Shown here piece by piece: positions 34,349 through 43,818 of a stretch of DNA of 64,000 nucleotides. The stretch is taken from positions 62,001 to 126,000 of the forward strand of contig NZ_JAMXFA010000007.1 in assembly GCF_025370785.1 (NCBI RefSeq). The letters run 5' to 3'. Source of the stretch: Laspinema olomoucense D3b. Its GTDB lineage: Bacteria; Cyanobacteriota; Cyanobacteriia; Cyanobacteriales; Laspinemataceae. The stretch's first letter is position 1, and each line of letters opens with the position of its first letter. The notes below the pieces were generated by a model. That model did not search any database and was not told where the DNA came from. It worked only from the letters and a program-made list of their open reading frames with translations. The position numbers and the translations under genes were made by a program.

Positions 34349-35338
34349 TCAGGTTGAGTACAAGTTAGCCACCCATTCCCCATAGCCGTTATAAGGAAGG
34401 GTGGGCTGATGTTTCCAGGATAAAGCTGGTCCGCTGTCTACAATCCGTTCTGTTGCCTGGGACCAGCGCGGATGAGGCTTAGTTGGGTTAACATTCGCCT
34501 CAAAATCGTACTCGCTTGGCACTAAAGTATTCCAATAAGTCGCCGGTTGTTCTGCTAGAAATTCGATTTTAACAATAGATTTTGCCCCCTTAAACCCGTA
34601 TTTCCACGGGATTACCATCCGTAAAGGTGCTCCATGTTGTTTGGGAAGGGTCCGACCGTAAATTCCCGTAGCAAAAAAGGCCAGTTCATTGGCCATTTCT
34701 TCAATGCGTAAACTTTCGGTGTAAGGCCAAGGTAAAGTTCCTAAATGAAACCCGGGTCCGGGCGTGATTTCTGGATCATAAAATGAGGTAAATCGTACAA
34801 ATTTAGCAGTGCTGGTGGGTTCCACAGCTTCGATGAGACGCTTCATCGGGAATCCAATCCAGGGAACAACCATTGCCCAAGCTTCTACACATCGGAAGCG
34901 ATAAATGCGTTCTTCTAGGGGAAATTGGGTTTGAATTTCATCAATATCATAAATGCGGGGATTTTTAACCAGTCCACCGACTTCTATTTTCCAATTTTCC
35001 GTAGGCAAACTTTGGGCGGATTTCCAAATCGATTTGGTGCCGCCAAATTCATAAAAGTTATTGTAACGAGAGGCAAAGGATTGTTCGGTGATGGGCCGAT
35101 CGCCTTCTATGAAATTAGGGTTGCGCGAGATATTGGCTAAGGGAGTGGTATTTTGGATGAGTTCGCTTAGGGAATCGGAGTCCGTTTCACTTTTACAGCC
35201 AGCGATCGGTAAAACTGTCGCCCCGATACCAGCGGCGATGGCTGTCTTCAAAAAGCGCCGACGGGACAAAAAGGCGGTTTCTGGAGTGGTTTGGTGTTCG
35301 GGAATTTCCCAGGATTTGAGAATGCGGATGAGAACCAT
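34349..35338 (-). CDS. msrP: MsrP-type periplasmic methionine sulfoxide reductase, molybdoenzyme subunit
   Basis: 329 residues, sulfite-oxidase-fold YedY/MsrP. The Tat signal SRRRFLKTAIAAGIG is followed by VLPIAGC, which also fits a lipobox. The molybdenum-ligating Cys lies in YRFRCVEAWAMVVPWIGFP. YGRTLPKQHGAPLRMVIPWK, then YGFKGAKSIVKIEF, is the conserved C-terminal block. The enzyme reduces methionine sulfoxide in exported proteins. Its usual haem membrane partner MsrQ is not encoded in this window. If the Cys is lipidated the enzyme would be membrane-tethered, which is inference. Confidence 0.93.
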   Translation of the reverse strand: MVLIRILKSWEIPEHQTTPETAFLSRRRFLKTAIAAGIGATVLPIAGCKSETDSDSLSELIQNTTPLANISRNPNFIEGDRPITEQSFASRYNNFYEFGGTKSIWKSAQSLPTENWKIEVGGLVKNPRIYDIDEIQTQFPLEERIYRFRCVEAWAMVVPWIGFPMKRLIEAVEPTSTAKFVRFTSFYDPEITPGPGFHLGTLPWPYTESLRIEEMANELAFFATGIYGRTLPKQHGAPLRMVIPWKYGFKGAKSIVKIEFLAEQPATYWNTLVPSEYDFEANVNPTKPHPRWSQATERIVDSGPALSWKHQPTLPYNGYGEWVANLYST

Positions 35339-35422
35339 GATTGATAAAAGTGGCAGTTGCCTTTAGTGTTTTGGAGTTGAATTATCAAGAAAACATAGAA
35401 CAATTATAGGGTAAACTTAGCA

Positions 35423-35462
35423 GCCACTGGAGGTGCAATTGATGAATTATCCCTCCAGTGGC
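35423..35462. terminator. 11-bp stem-loop between RTX gene end and msrP start
   Basis: GCCACTGGAGG (35423-35433) pairs perfectly with CCTCCAGTGGC (35452-35462) around an 18-nt loop. It sits just past the RTX stop on the minus strand. There is no strong T-run, so termination is possible but not certain. Confidence 0.45.
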
Positions 35463-35513
35463 GCTCAACAGTGATTCTAAGGTAAAAGTTTAGGGCGATC
35501 GCAAGTCGGTGAG

Positions 35514-36644
35514 TTATCCGAGTAAATTAATCCCTAAATCTTCTGCACTGACTAATTGGACAGAATTCACCAAGTTAAACTGGGAAATATCCACATTCAT
35601 TACCACGCCCAAAACTCGATTATTAGAATCAATGATGGCAGTATCTCCAATCCCATCGCCATTGACATCTAATGCGCCCAGGGTAAGTTGAGCAATATCA
35701 GCAACGTTGACTAATTTAATGAGATCGCCTTCTGCGGCATTAAAATCTAAAAGGCGATCGGCAGTGGCAGCATTTTGATCCGAAACATCACCCCGCAGGA
35801 TAAAATCATCAGCATCAGCACCGCCGGAGAGAAAATCGGAACCCATATCCCCAATTAGAACATCTCGGCCCGCATCTCCAGATAAAATATCATTCCCTTG
35901 ACCTCCTCGGATCAAGTCATCTCCTGCGCCTCCTTGGACGGTATCATCTCCTAAATTGCCATTGAGGACATCATTTCCAATTCCTCCATCAATCACATCA
36001 TTTTCTCTGCCACCCCGGAGAAAATCATCGCCCTCTCCTCCAACTAGGGTGTCATTTCCTTGGTTTCCATTGGCGATATCCGAACCACTACTGCCGAGGA
36101 TGCGATCGTCCCCCGCCAGGGCCCGTAATCCTCCTTGCCAATTGATATCGTCTAGGGTCATCTCAATTATGTTATTGACGGAATCAGCATCAATAAATCG
36201 GCCTAATTGACTTCCCTGAGAGGCTAAATTAATTAATTGAGAAAATCCGGTTTGTAAAGCTCCATTTTGAATGAAGTTAGTATTGACAAAATCGGTAATT
36301 TGTGTAGGTGAAATTCGCGAGGTAATTTCGCTGCTGTTGATAAAGTTTTGAAGTTGTCCTGCAACGGAATTAATCAATTGAGTGGGATTGATGTCGGTGG
36401 GATTAGATTCAACTAATTGAGTAACTCGATTGAGGAGTTCTGAACCGACTTGGTTGATGTCAATATTATTCACTAACCGAGAAAATAGTGAACTGAGAAC
36501 AAACCCAGTGGGTCCTAGAGTGATAAATTTCGCTGTTTGGATGGCAATATCTCGGGCCGCCTGATTTTCTTCGTCATTATCTTCTCCGACTCCCGGTAGA
36601 AAATCCAAAAATCCGTTAGGAATAACGTTGTTCAAGAAATTCAT
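35514..36644 (-). CDS. RTX-type calcium-binding repeat protein
   Basis: 376 residues, ATG with AAGGAG nine bases upstream. The N-terminal 180 residues are helical and Asn/Ile/Gln-rich (NQVGSELLNRVTQLVESN), with no signal peptide. Residues about 190-285 hold roughly ten GGxGxDxLx nonapeptides (NDTLVGGEGDDFLRGG, NDVLNGNLGDDTVQGG, GNDILSGDAGRDVLIGD), the calcium-binding beta-roll. A C-terminal segment follows (ADRLLDFNAAEGDLIKLVNV). RTX proteins normally leave by type I secretion, guided by the C terminus. No type I secretion genes are in the window. There is no catalytic domain, so it may be a surface or matrix protein. Confidence 0.88.
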   Translation of the reverse strand: MNFLNNVIPNGFLDFLPGVGEDNDEENQAARDIAIQTAKFITLGPTGFVLSSLFSRLVNNIDINQVGSELLNRVTQLVESNPTDINPTQLINSVAGQLQNFINSSEITSRISPTQITDFVNTNFIQNGALQTGFSQLINLASQGSQLGRFIDADSVNNIIEMTLDDINWQGGLRALAGDDRILGSSGSDIANGNQGNDTLVGGEGDDFLRGGRENDVIDGGIGNDVLNGNLGDDTVQGGAGDDLIRGGQGNDILSGDAGRDVLIGDMGSDFLSGGADADDFILRGDVSDQNAATADRLLDFNAAEGDLIKLVNVADIAQLTLGALDVNGDGIGDTAIIDSNNRVLGVVMNVDISQFNLVNSVQLVSAEDLGINLLG

Positions 36645-36948
36645 TGCTATTCTCCTTGAATGGGGTGATTAAAACTATAGTATAGAACATTTTTAAAACC
36701 AGCCATCGGGACGATTTTACCTTTTTCTGCAATTTTTTCCTCTAAAGATTCACTCATCCCAGGCGATCGCCATCAATCAGTACCTGCCTTATTTTACATC
36801 CCCCTTTTTAGCTGGCTTAACTAGACTAGAACTCAGAGGGCATAACAAAGGGGGCGTTGCCTTTCGGTTTCCATCCCCCTTTTTTTACTCTGGATAAAGT
36901 CTAGTTAAAGAATGGGACAACCTCTATCCCTAGGTTCGGTGCGGGGTT
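36645..36948. other. 304-bp gap with an imperfect long inverted repeat
   Basis: TTAACTAGACT (36817-36827) and AGTCTAGTTAA (36898-36908) are perfect inverted repeats. Between them CCCCCTTTTT and AAAGGGGG tracts also oppose each other. This looks like a degenerate MITE-like palindrome. No gene is supported. Confidence 0.5.
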
Positions 36949-38331
36949 TTAGCGGACTGAGTTGACCAGAAGTCTCTCGACTTTAGTGCGATCGCCAACC
37001 TTGACCATTTTAATTCCTCCTGCCGGTGATAAAGTAACACCCCGGCGCTGGGGTTTTACGGGACTCTTTTCTTCCAATTTTAAATCATAGCCTGATAAAA
37101 TGGTGGCTAACACTAACTTCATTTCATAAGCTGCTAATACTGCTCCAATGCAGCGGCGTTTACCTCCACCAAAAGGCATAAATTCGTAGGGAGAAAATTG
37201 CCGTTCTAAAAACCGTTCTGGCTTAAATTGATAGGAATCGGGATATAAATCTTCCCGATGATGGAGTAGATAAATACAACCGACTAAATCCGTTCCCACT
37301 TCCAGTGAGTATCCTAATAAGTCTATCGGTTCTTCGACTCGCCGGGGAAAGGTTAACATACCCACCGGATAAAGTCGGAGCACTTCATTACAGACTGCGG
37401 TCAAATAAGGGAGACCAAAAATATCCATCGGTGCGGGATTATCTCCCAGAGTAGCCATTTCTTCCCGCAGACGGTTTTCTACTTCTGGAATAGCATGAAC
37501 CCAATATAGGGCCCAAGACATGGCACTGGCAGTGGTTTCGTACCCAGCAAACAGTAAGGTCAGCAATTCGTCCCGTAGTTCTTTATCGGTCATCGCTTCA
37601 CCTTCGGCATCCCGCGCTGAGATTAACAGGGAGAGAATATCAGAGCGATCGCTCAGGTCCTGTTGACGGCGATTAGAAATTTCTGCATAGAGTAATTTAT
37701 CAATTTTTTCTCGCATTCTGAGAAAATATCCCCAAGGACTCCATCGGCCTAAGTCTACTTGTAATTGCTTGAAAAACAAGAGACTGGAAGCAGCCGGAGT
37801 GTTAAAAACCTCTAACATTAACGTCATTAGCTTTTTTAGTTTATGATAATTTTCTCCGTTTAAATCTAATCCAAAAACGGTTTGTAGCATCACTTGTGAT
37901 GAAATTTGCGCCATCACTGAACGAGCAATAAAAGGCTGTGAGGTTGGCACTTGGCTCAGGACTGCTACAGCAATTTCGCGAATCATTTCGCCATAAGACT
38001 TCATGCGATCGCCATGAAACGGAGGCATCAATAATTGGCGCTGACGACGGTGGCGATCGCCTTCTAACATAATAACCGAATACTCTCCCACCAAAGGTTC
38101 CACAATTCCATTCACCTTCCCAGGGACGCTCAATTGCTTGTTTTCATGGGTTAAAATATATTGAATAGCTTGGGGATGAGAAACAAAGACAAGGCTATTC
38201 CCAAACCCAACAACCTCCGCCTGAAATAGGTCAGGATAACGTCGAGCATGGCTTTCCATATATCCAACCGGATTCATCACCCACTGTAATTTTTGCAACA
38301 AGCGGGGGGTCCCAAAATGAGGAAGTTTCAT
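36949..38331 (-). CDS. Cytochrome P450, CYP110-like
   Basis: 460 residues from ATG at 38329-38331 (MKLPHFGTPRLLQKLQWVMN), which has AGGAA upstream. The frame is open to 38418, but the longer start adds non-P450 residues. Motifs: I-helix LLFAGYETTASAMSW, K-helix EVLRLYP (ExxR), and the haem loop FGGGKRRCIGAVLA with Cys as thiolate ligand. The N-terminal LPHFGTPRLLQKLQW followed by NPVGYMESHARRYPDLF resembles the cyanobacterial CYP110 family, whose members oxidise fatty acids or terpenes. The family call is by remembered pattern. No redox partner lies alongside. There is no signal peptide, so it is cytoplasmic. Confidence 0.92.
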   Translation of the reverse strand: MKLPHFGTPRLLQKLQWVMNPVGYMESHARRYPDLFQAEVVGFGNSLVFVSHPQAIQYILTHENKQLSVPGKVNGIVEPLVGEYSVIMLEGDRHRRQRQLLMPPFHGDRMKSYGEMIREIAVAVLSQVPTSQPFIARSVMAQISSQVMLQTVFGLDLNGENYHKLKKLMTLMLEVFNTPAASSLLFFKQLQVDLGRWSPWGYFLRMREKIDKLLYAEISNRRQQDLSDRSDILSLLISARDAEGEAMTDKELRDELLTLLFAGYETTASAMSWALYWVHAIPEVENRLREEMATLGDNPAPMDIFGLPYLTAVCNEVLRLYPVGMLTFPRRVEEPIDLLGYSLEVGTDLVGCIYLLHHREDLYPDSYQFKPERFLERQFSPYEFMPFGGGKRRCIGAVLAAYEMKLVLATILSGYDLKLEEKSPVKPQRRGVTLSPAGGIKMVKVGDRTKVERLLVNSVR

Positions 38332-38459
38332 CGGTCGAGTTCCTGAACGAGTATTTCTATAAATTTTAAAGGATTTACTGAAAAAAGTGCCAATATTTAC
38401 GGATAACCTGATAATCAAACGTTAAATTTTAAAATTTTTAACTCCTGGAGAAAACGCCA

Positions 38460-38969
38460 ATGAGAGGTCCTCAAAAACAACCCGTTATCGAGGCGATCGC
38501 CTACTCCCCCCTAGAAATCATCCTAGAAATTACCGCCTTGCTGGGTGTGGTTGCCAGTCTGGCGATCGGTTTCTACTATTGGCACAGCCTTCCTGCTTCT
38601 GTTCCCCTGCACTTTGGCATCACAGGGGAACCCGACTTATGGGGACCTAAACTCACATTCTGGTTGATTCCCGGCATCGGCATCATCAGTTATCTAGCCA
38701 TGACCCTGACTAATTTTTTTCCCAATACCTTTAATTATCCCGTCCCCATCACCTCTGAAAACTTACAAAATCAGTATAAAATAGCCCGTAGAGTGTTGCT
38801 CTGGATGAAAGTTGAAGTGATGGGAATCCTACTCGGGATTGAATGGGGGATAATTCGAGTGTCCTTAGAAAAATCCCCTCGATTATCCGTAGTTTATCTG
38901 TTAGGAGCTTTAATTATGCTATTTCTAACCATCGGATTTTATTTAAGGCAAGCCTATCGCGATCGGTAG
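38460..38969 (+). CDS. DUF1648 membrane protein
   Basis: 169 residues, ATG with GGAG upstream. The first membrane segment (LEIILEITALLGVVASLAIG) is followed by HSLPASVPLHFGITGEPDLW, the signature of DUF1648. About three further hydrophobic segments follow (LIPGIGIISYLAMTLTNFF, MGILLGIEWGI, LLGALIMLFLTIGFYL). The function of DUF1648 is unknown; some relatives of SdpI type act as immunity proteins, but nothing here indicates that role. The gene is divergent from the P450 gene. Confidence 0.8.
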   Translation: MRGPQKQPVIEAIAYSPLEIILEITALLGVVASLAIGFYYWHSLPASVPLHFGITGEPDLWGPKLTFWLIPGIGIISYLAMTLTNFFPNTFNYPVPITSENLQNQYKIARRVLLWMKVEVMGILLGIEWGIIRVSLEKSPRLSVVYLLGALIMLFLTIGFYLRQAYRDR

Positions 38970-39020
38970 GAAGCCTGCTGTAGCGGAAAGTAGGGCGCTA
39001 AATCAGAGTAAGTGGGCCAG

Positions 39021-40388
39021 CTATTCTTTTTTAAGAATTTGTGATTTCATATACTCTTTAATTACGGGTGGAAGATTAAAGGTTGATCCTCCATTCCCCA
39101 AATTTTTGTTAACTAAAAAACGTCTGCATAAGGACTGCAAAGCCTCTAAAAAATCTGCATGAGATCCAGTAAAATCAGTGGGTTTGTTGGTAACATCTAA
39201 GGATTGCACCCTAGCCAAACAAAACATCACTGATTTTTCTAACTCTGACAAGCGCAGATAGGTTTCGCTCAAGATCGTTTTTAAATCTCCTAAGAATGGC
39301 ATTGGGCAAGATAAAAATTGAGTGACGCTGCCGTTAAACAAGTCCAGTATGGTCGTAGAAATTATATTTAACCAGTATGGGTTTCCATCGTAAAGAGTAA
39401 TGAGTTCCAACCATTTCTCTTCATCGGTTAATCCTCTGGTTTTAAAAATTTCCCCTGCCGAGTCTCCCAAGCCAGTCAGATTTAAGGTTCTACAGTAAAG
39501 GCTTTCTGCTTCTAATGTTGCCATACCTAGGGGTTTCTCTGAACTGATTAGGACGAAGCAACTGTTGTGGGACAATGCAGCTATTTTCTTGAGGAATTTA
39601 CCATAATTTTGGTAAGCTGGTAGATATTTTCCTGCTAATTCTCCCCGGGTAAAAATTTCTTGGAGATCATCAAGGATGATCAGGCAGCGATAGGAACGTA
39701 AATATTCAAGGATAGAGGTTAATTTAGGTTCTTGATATTGAGATAAAACCTCAAGTAAATTATTTTCTAAGGATATTTGCTGGAGAAATTGATTATGACT
39801 GCGCCAAATGACGATATCGAAGCGGTCTTTAATTTGTTCCAGAAGTTCCACTGCCAGCGCAGTTTTGCCAATTCCCGATAATCCTATAAGGTTAACAAGG
39901 CGAATATTTTCCTCTACTATCCATTGCTTGAGGGTGGTTAGTTCATCAGTGCGATCATAGAAGTGATCTCGTTCAGGGGCATCGGTTATATCGTAGTGTT
40001 TGTCTGTGCTAGTCTGGGAGGGCGATCGCTGGGGGGTCGTTTCCGCAGAATGCCAACTTTCCCCACAAAGGTTGATGTTACCGCCCACCAAATTACTCTG
40101 TACGAAATTACCCACACTTGAAACATTAGAGATATGATACCGTTCCATTGTGGCGCGAAGGTTGGATTTCGTCACTTGTTTGCCTAGTTCTTGGGATATC
40201 AGTTGTAATAAAGCCCCAGAAGCTTTTTTGACATTAGCTTCAGTACAGCGATAATTCTGTGCAATTTCCCTGTACTTTTGGTGATCCCACACCCCCAATA
40301 ATACCGCTTGTTGCAAATTGGTTAAGTGTTTTCCGGTTCTCTCGAAGACTAACTCATCCGCCCATTGCAGAACTTGTTGAACATCCAT
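39021..40388 (-). CDS. STAND (NB-ARC) ATPase with cyanobacterial vMAP-like N-terminal HTH
   Basis: 455 residues. The N-terminal 85 residues (ADELVFERTGKHLTNLQQAV, then WDHQKYREIAQNYRCTEANV) match the HTH domain seen at the start of many cyanobacterial NB-ARC and vWA-MoxR-associated proteins. A linker leads to the NTPase: Walker A LIGLSGIGKTALAVELLEQ, Walker B RCLIILDDLQEIF, then LVLISSEKPLG-type sensor and GNPYWLNIIS (GxP motif). A winged-helix (LSELEKSVMFCLARVQSL) ends the protein. There are no WD40, TPR or LRR sensor repeats and no effector domain, so it is a minimal STAND switch. It is divergent from the lipase gene across a 474-bp AT-rich region. Confidence 0.82.
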   Translation of the reverse strand: MDVQQVLQWADELVFERTGKHLTNLQQAVLLGVWDHQKYREIAQNYRCTEANVKKASGALLQLISQELGKQVTKSNLRATMERYHISNVSSVGNFVQSNLVGGNINLCGESWHSAETTPQRSPSQTSTDKHYDITDAPERDHFYDRTDELTTLKQWIVEENIRLVNLIGLSGIGKTALAVELLEQIKDRFDIVIWRSHNQFLQQISLENNLLEVLSQYQEPKLTSILEYLRSYRCLIILDDLQEIFTRGELAGKYLPAYQNYGKFLKKIAALSHNSCFVLISSEKPLGMATLEAESLYCRTLNLTGLGDSAGEIFKTRGLTDEEKWLELITLYDGNPYWLNIISTTILDLFNGSVTQFLSCPMPFLGDLKTILSETYLRLSELEKSVMFCLARVQSLDVTNKPTDFTGSHADFLEALQSLCRRFLVNKNLGNGGSTFNLPPVIKEYMKSQILKKE

Positions 40389-40862
40389 AGGGAACTCATT
40401 GATTAATTCTGGGAGGATTGTACTACTTTTTTAACCCTTTTTCAACCTTTGGGTCTTATTTTATACTTTTTAAGCTATTTCCGCTTAATTATTTTAATCA
40501 AAATGTGGCCTAATTTCTACGTTTTAAGACTGGACAAATATCGGTTTAATTCTCTACTATGTAGAGATAGAACTCTCCTAAATTAGTTATCTCACGAATC
40601 CAGGTTTCCAACCTGGTTAGTGCGGTAATCGTAGCTCTGCCGTCAGCTTTGCATCTTACTCGATAGTTTTTTACAAAGCATTTAGGATGGGCATACAGGA
40701 TAAATCAACAAAAAGACCAGACACTCCAGATTTTAAAACTGACTTTAATAGAATGCAAAACTTTCTTTAGCCTCAAATTTTATAAAATAGAAGGGATTAT
40801 AATTTCGTTCATATATTAGAATTTTCCAAATTACACAAACGCTCTTTAGGGGAAATATTGTT
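40389..40862. other. 474-bp AT-rich divergent promoter region
   Basis: It lies between two divergent genes and is more AT-rich than its surroundings. An imperfect palindrome AATCCAGGTTTCCAACCTGGTT lies near 40595. No ORF with a ribosome site is seen. Poly-T runs at about 40430-40480 are the main feature. Confidence 0.4.
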
Positions 40863-43196
40863 ATGGTGGACCTATCACAAATTTTTGATTCTGACTACTA
40901 TTCAGCTCTTTATCCAGACTTGGGATCCGCTGGATTAGTCAATCAAGAGCAATTGTTTAATCACTTTATTCAAAGTGGGATTGATGAGAATCGGAGCTTT
41001 TCTCCTCTAATTGAATTAAATTATTATCAATCAGTCAATCCAGACTTATCTATGGCTGGCCTCAACACCAATAGACAATTAATTGACCATATTATTAATT
41101 TTGGAATTAATGAAAAGCGTCGTTTCTCTCCCAATATCGATTTAAACTTTTATGCGAGCGCGAATCCAGACTTGATTGCTGCTGGTTTAAATAGTGGCGC
41201 TCAATTATTTGACCACCTAATTAATTTGGGGGTTCGAGAAGGGCGTCCGCTAGTTGCGCCTCCTGTTAGCTTACCTGAAGTGACTCCACCTCAACCACAA
41301 CTTCCGACAGATGATCCAGACCCAGGAATTCCGGACGTTCCAGATTTTCCTGAATTCCCAGACCTACTCGGGGGTTTTTTAACAACCCGGGCTTTTAATT
41401 CTGATTCTAGTAATCTTGCTTTGAACAATGGATTTAATAACGTTCCAGGATTAACTGGTTTGAACTCCGCTGTAACAGCGAGTTGGCAAATAGCGGTGAG
41501 TTATTTGCAAAAATTTTTAATAGATCCAGATTTTGCAACAAAAATAACTACAGCTTTTGGGCAAGACGCCAATTTTGATTTGGCAAAATCTTTTGTTGAA
41601 GATTTAATCGGCGGGCAAACAGCCCCCACAATTCATATTGTGTCCCTTGATGAACTAGCAGGTGCACAAGGCGCTTTTGACCTGGTAACCAATACGATCT
41701 ATCTTTCTCAAGAATTTATAGTTCAACACGCCACGACTCCAGAAAATATCGCCAGCGTTATCCTGGAAGAGGTGGGCCATTATATAGATGCTCAAATTAA
41801 TTCCGTTGATGCACCGGGCGATGAGGGCGCAATTTTTTCCGACTTGGTTCGTGGAATACACTTATCTGACGAAGCGCTCGGTCAATTAAAAAGCAATGAA
41901 GACTGGGGTACTCTTCAATTAGGAGACTTTACCATTCCCGTAGAGCGAAGTAAACGCTGGTCTTTGTGGACTTATGACTTGAATAATTTTCAAGGGTGGA
42001 ATCGGTTTGTCGGTTCAACGACAGTCAATTCAAATTCCACTGGCATCAATCTGGATTGGGGTTTTGATTCTGCTGATAAATTCAATTCGGTCTATTTGGG
42101 CAATCAAAAAGATAACTTTGTTGCTTTAGTTGGTACTTTTGCCCATTTTGAAGCGGGGAAAAGTTATACATTTAAGGCCAATGGGGATGATTCTTTATTC
42201 CTCATGGCTCAACCTCAATCTAATCGTAATAATTATTCCTGGATAACTCCTCAATGGGAAGTGTTTGATCATGGACAAGGTCGGCCCGCAGATAAAACTT
42301 ATAATTTCACAGCGAAAGAAAGTGGGTGGCATACAGTTTATGCAGGATTGATTGAAAAAGGAGGCAGGGCTTATATTGATGTAAACTGGCAACCTTCCGA
42401 CGGGCGCTGGACTATACAAGCCAATAAAAATGGAGAAAGAAGGCCTATTCACATTCAATCTATTGATGGTCAGCCTATTACCGACAAACCTACATGGCTG
42501 GTGATTCATGGAAATGCTAATAGTGCCAGTCATATGGAGAATTTAGCGAAAGCTATTAAAAGTAATCAACCGAATGCTCAAGTTCTAACTCTTGATTGGG
42601 GAAGTGCTGCAAATAATGTATCCTTCGGAGATGAAGTCAATCGGGCTCTTCAAAAATCCACAGAATGGATCCAGCCAGTTGCTCAAGCTGCCAAAAATCT
42701 TTTAACAGATTTTGGAATTTCTAATAAAAACATTAATCTTGTGGGTCATAGCCTGGGAACTTATGTTTCCTGGGAAATTTCTAAAAGTATTCCCCAAGGA
42801 GTCAACAAAATTATTGCCTTAGATCCAGCCACTCAAATACCTGGATGGTATAAAACCAAAAACATTAATTTTTCAGAATACTCAGATTGGTCTTGGGCAT
42901 TTAAGGGGAGTGCATTCGGAGATGATACAAAAGCTGGAACTGCTGATGAATTTTTCCAAATGGCTTTTCCGAGTTTGAATCCAGATACAAATCATAGATC
43001 GGTCCATGAAGCCTTTGCTGCTTTGCTTTACCAAAATAATTCTTTATGGAGTTTGAACCAAATGAAACCTTCCGGTAAGTTGTGGAATATTGATTATGGC
43101 CCTAAAGCAGAAGCTTTTATCTCTTTTTATAAGAATGGAAGCCAATGGCAAATTTCTCAATGGAGAGATGACAGAGGAGCTTTGATTGCTTCTTAA
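40863..43196 (+). CDS. Large modular exoprotein: three 50-residue repeats, PA14-like domain, C-terminal lipase-type alpha/beta hydrolase
   Basis: 777 residues, ATG with AGGGG upstream. Residues 6-135 hold three direct repeats of about 43 residues ending GINEKRRFSP or similar (DYYSALYPDLGSAGL, LNYYQSVNPDLSMAGL, LNFYASANPDLIAAGL). A Pro-rich linker follows. VILEEVGHYIDAQINSVDAP (about 300-320) resembles an inactive or variant zinc-protease helix (EExGHxxD). A PA14-like beta domain spans about 365-510. The hydrolase domain has TWLVIHGNANSASHM and NLVGHSLGTYVSWEIS, the nucleophile elbow GHSLG, and a DPATQIPG turn. There is no classical signal peptide. Base composition is noticeably AT-richer than its neighbours, suggesting transfer. 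Confidence 0.8.
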   Translation: MVDLSQIFDSDYYSALYPDLGSAGLVNQEQLFNHFIQSGIDENRSFSPLIELNYYQSVNPDLSMAGLNTNRQLIDHIINFGINEKRRFSPNIDLNFYASANPDLIAAGLNSGAQLFDHLINLGVREGRPLVAPPVSLPEVTPPQPQLPTDDPDPGIPDVPDFPEFPDLLGGFLTTRAFNSDSSNLALNNGFNNVPGLTGLNSAVTASWQIAVSYLQKFLIDPDFATKITTAFGQDANFDLAKSFVEDLIGGQTAPTIHIVSLDELAGAQGAFDLVTNTIYLSQEFIVQHATTPENIASVILEEVGHYIDAQINSVDAPGDEGAIFSDLVRGIHLSDEALGQLKSNEDWGTLQLGDFTIPVERSKRWSLWTYDLNNFQGWNRFVGSTTVNSNSTGINLDWGFDSADKFNSVYLGNQKDNFVALVGTFAHFEAGKSYTFKANGDDSLFLMAQPQSNRNNYSWITPQWEVFDHGQGRPADKTYNFTAKESGWHTVYAGLIEKGGRAYIDVNWQPSDGRWTIQANKNGERRPIHIQSIDGQPITDKPTWLVIHGNANSASHMENLAKAIKSNQPNAQVLTLDWGSAANNVSFGDEVNRALQKSTEWIQPVAQAAKNLLTDFGISNKNINLVGHSLGTYVSWEISKSIPQGVNKIIALDPATQIPGWYKTKNINFSEYSDWSWAFKGSAFGDDTKAGTADEFFQMAFPSLNPDTNHRSVHEAFAALLYQNNSLWSLNQMKPSGKLWNIDYGPKAEAFISFYKNGSQWQISQWRDDRGALIAS

Positions 43197-43490
43197 AAAA
43201 ATAATAGGTTTCATACTTTGTGGTTCGCTCATTTTTAAGCGGATTTATAAAATTTGAAAGTGCCTACGAGATCATAAGAGATACAAACTTCATGTTCTTC
43301 ACTTGACAAAATTACAGGGATATGTATGAAAAATCTATTATCTGTTTTCTTCTCGTTAGTCCGCTAAGTAGGATACCTACAGCGTTTTAAAATGTTAATG
43401 ATCCCTAAAAAAATGAGCAAACGATAAGTTATTTCTTCGGTAGATGCCAGGATTAATACCTAAAATCTAGCGATATCTAAGAGAGATGCA

Positions 43491-43808
43491 TTATCCTGCA
43501 ACATAAAAAACCTCCGCTGTTCCTAAAATTTCTTTGCGTCGAATCCAATTTGGACTTTGGGCGATCGCCTCCTTATCCACACAGTCCACTTCTCGGCCAA
43601 AAATGGTTTCTAATTCTTGCTCCATGCGGACAGAATCCAGTAAACTCCAATGAGCATCCGGTGCAAAGGTCACCAAGACATCAATATCGCTATCCGGTCG
43701 AAAATCCTCCCGTAAGACTGAACCAAATAAGGCAAATTCAGTGATTTTCCACCGTTGACAAAATGCCTCTATTTTCTCTTTGGGTAGTTCAACTTGAGTT
43801 CTGACCAT
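43491..43808 (-). CDS. MNT-type nucleotidyltransferase (MntA-like), no HEPN partner beside it
   Basis: 105 residues, start ATG with AAAGGAGGAAAG directly upstream. The catalytic signature is ALFGSVLREDFRPDSDIDVLV, where GS and the two Asp of DSDID bind nucleotide and metal. It is 10 bp downstream of the Uma2 gene and clearly in its operon. In MNT/HEPN pairs the toxin gene is adjacent, but the 294 bp beyond this stop contain no HEPN-like frame, so it is either solitary or paired with the Uma2 protein. Its role is undefined. Confidence 0.85.
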   Translation of the reverse strand: MVRTQVELPKEKIEAFCQRWKITEFALFGSVLREDFRPDSDIDVLVTFAPDAHWSLLDSVRMEQELETIFGREVDCVDKEAIAQSPNWIRRKEILGTAEVFYVAG

Positions 43809-43818
43809 CTTTCCTCCT

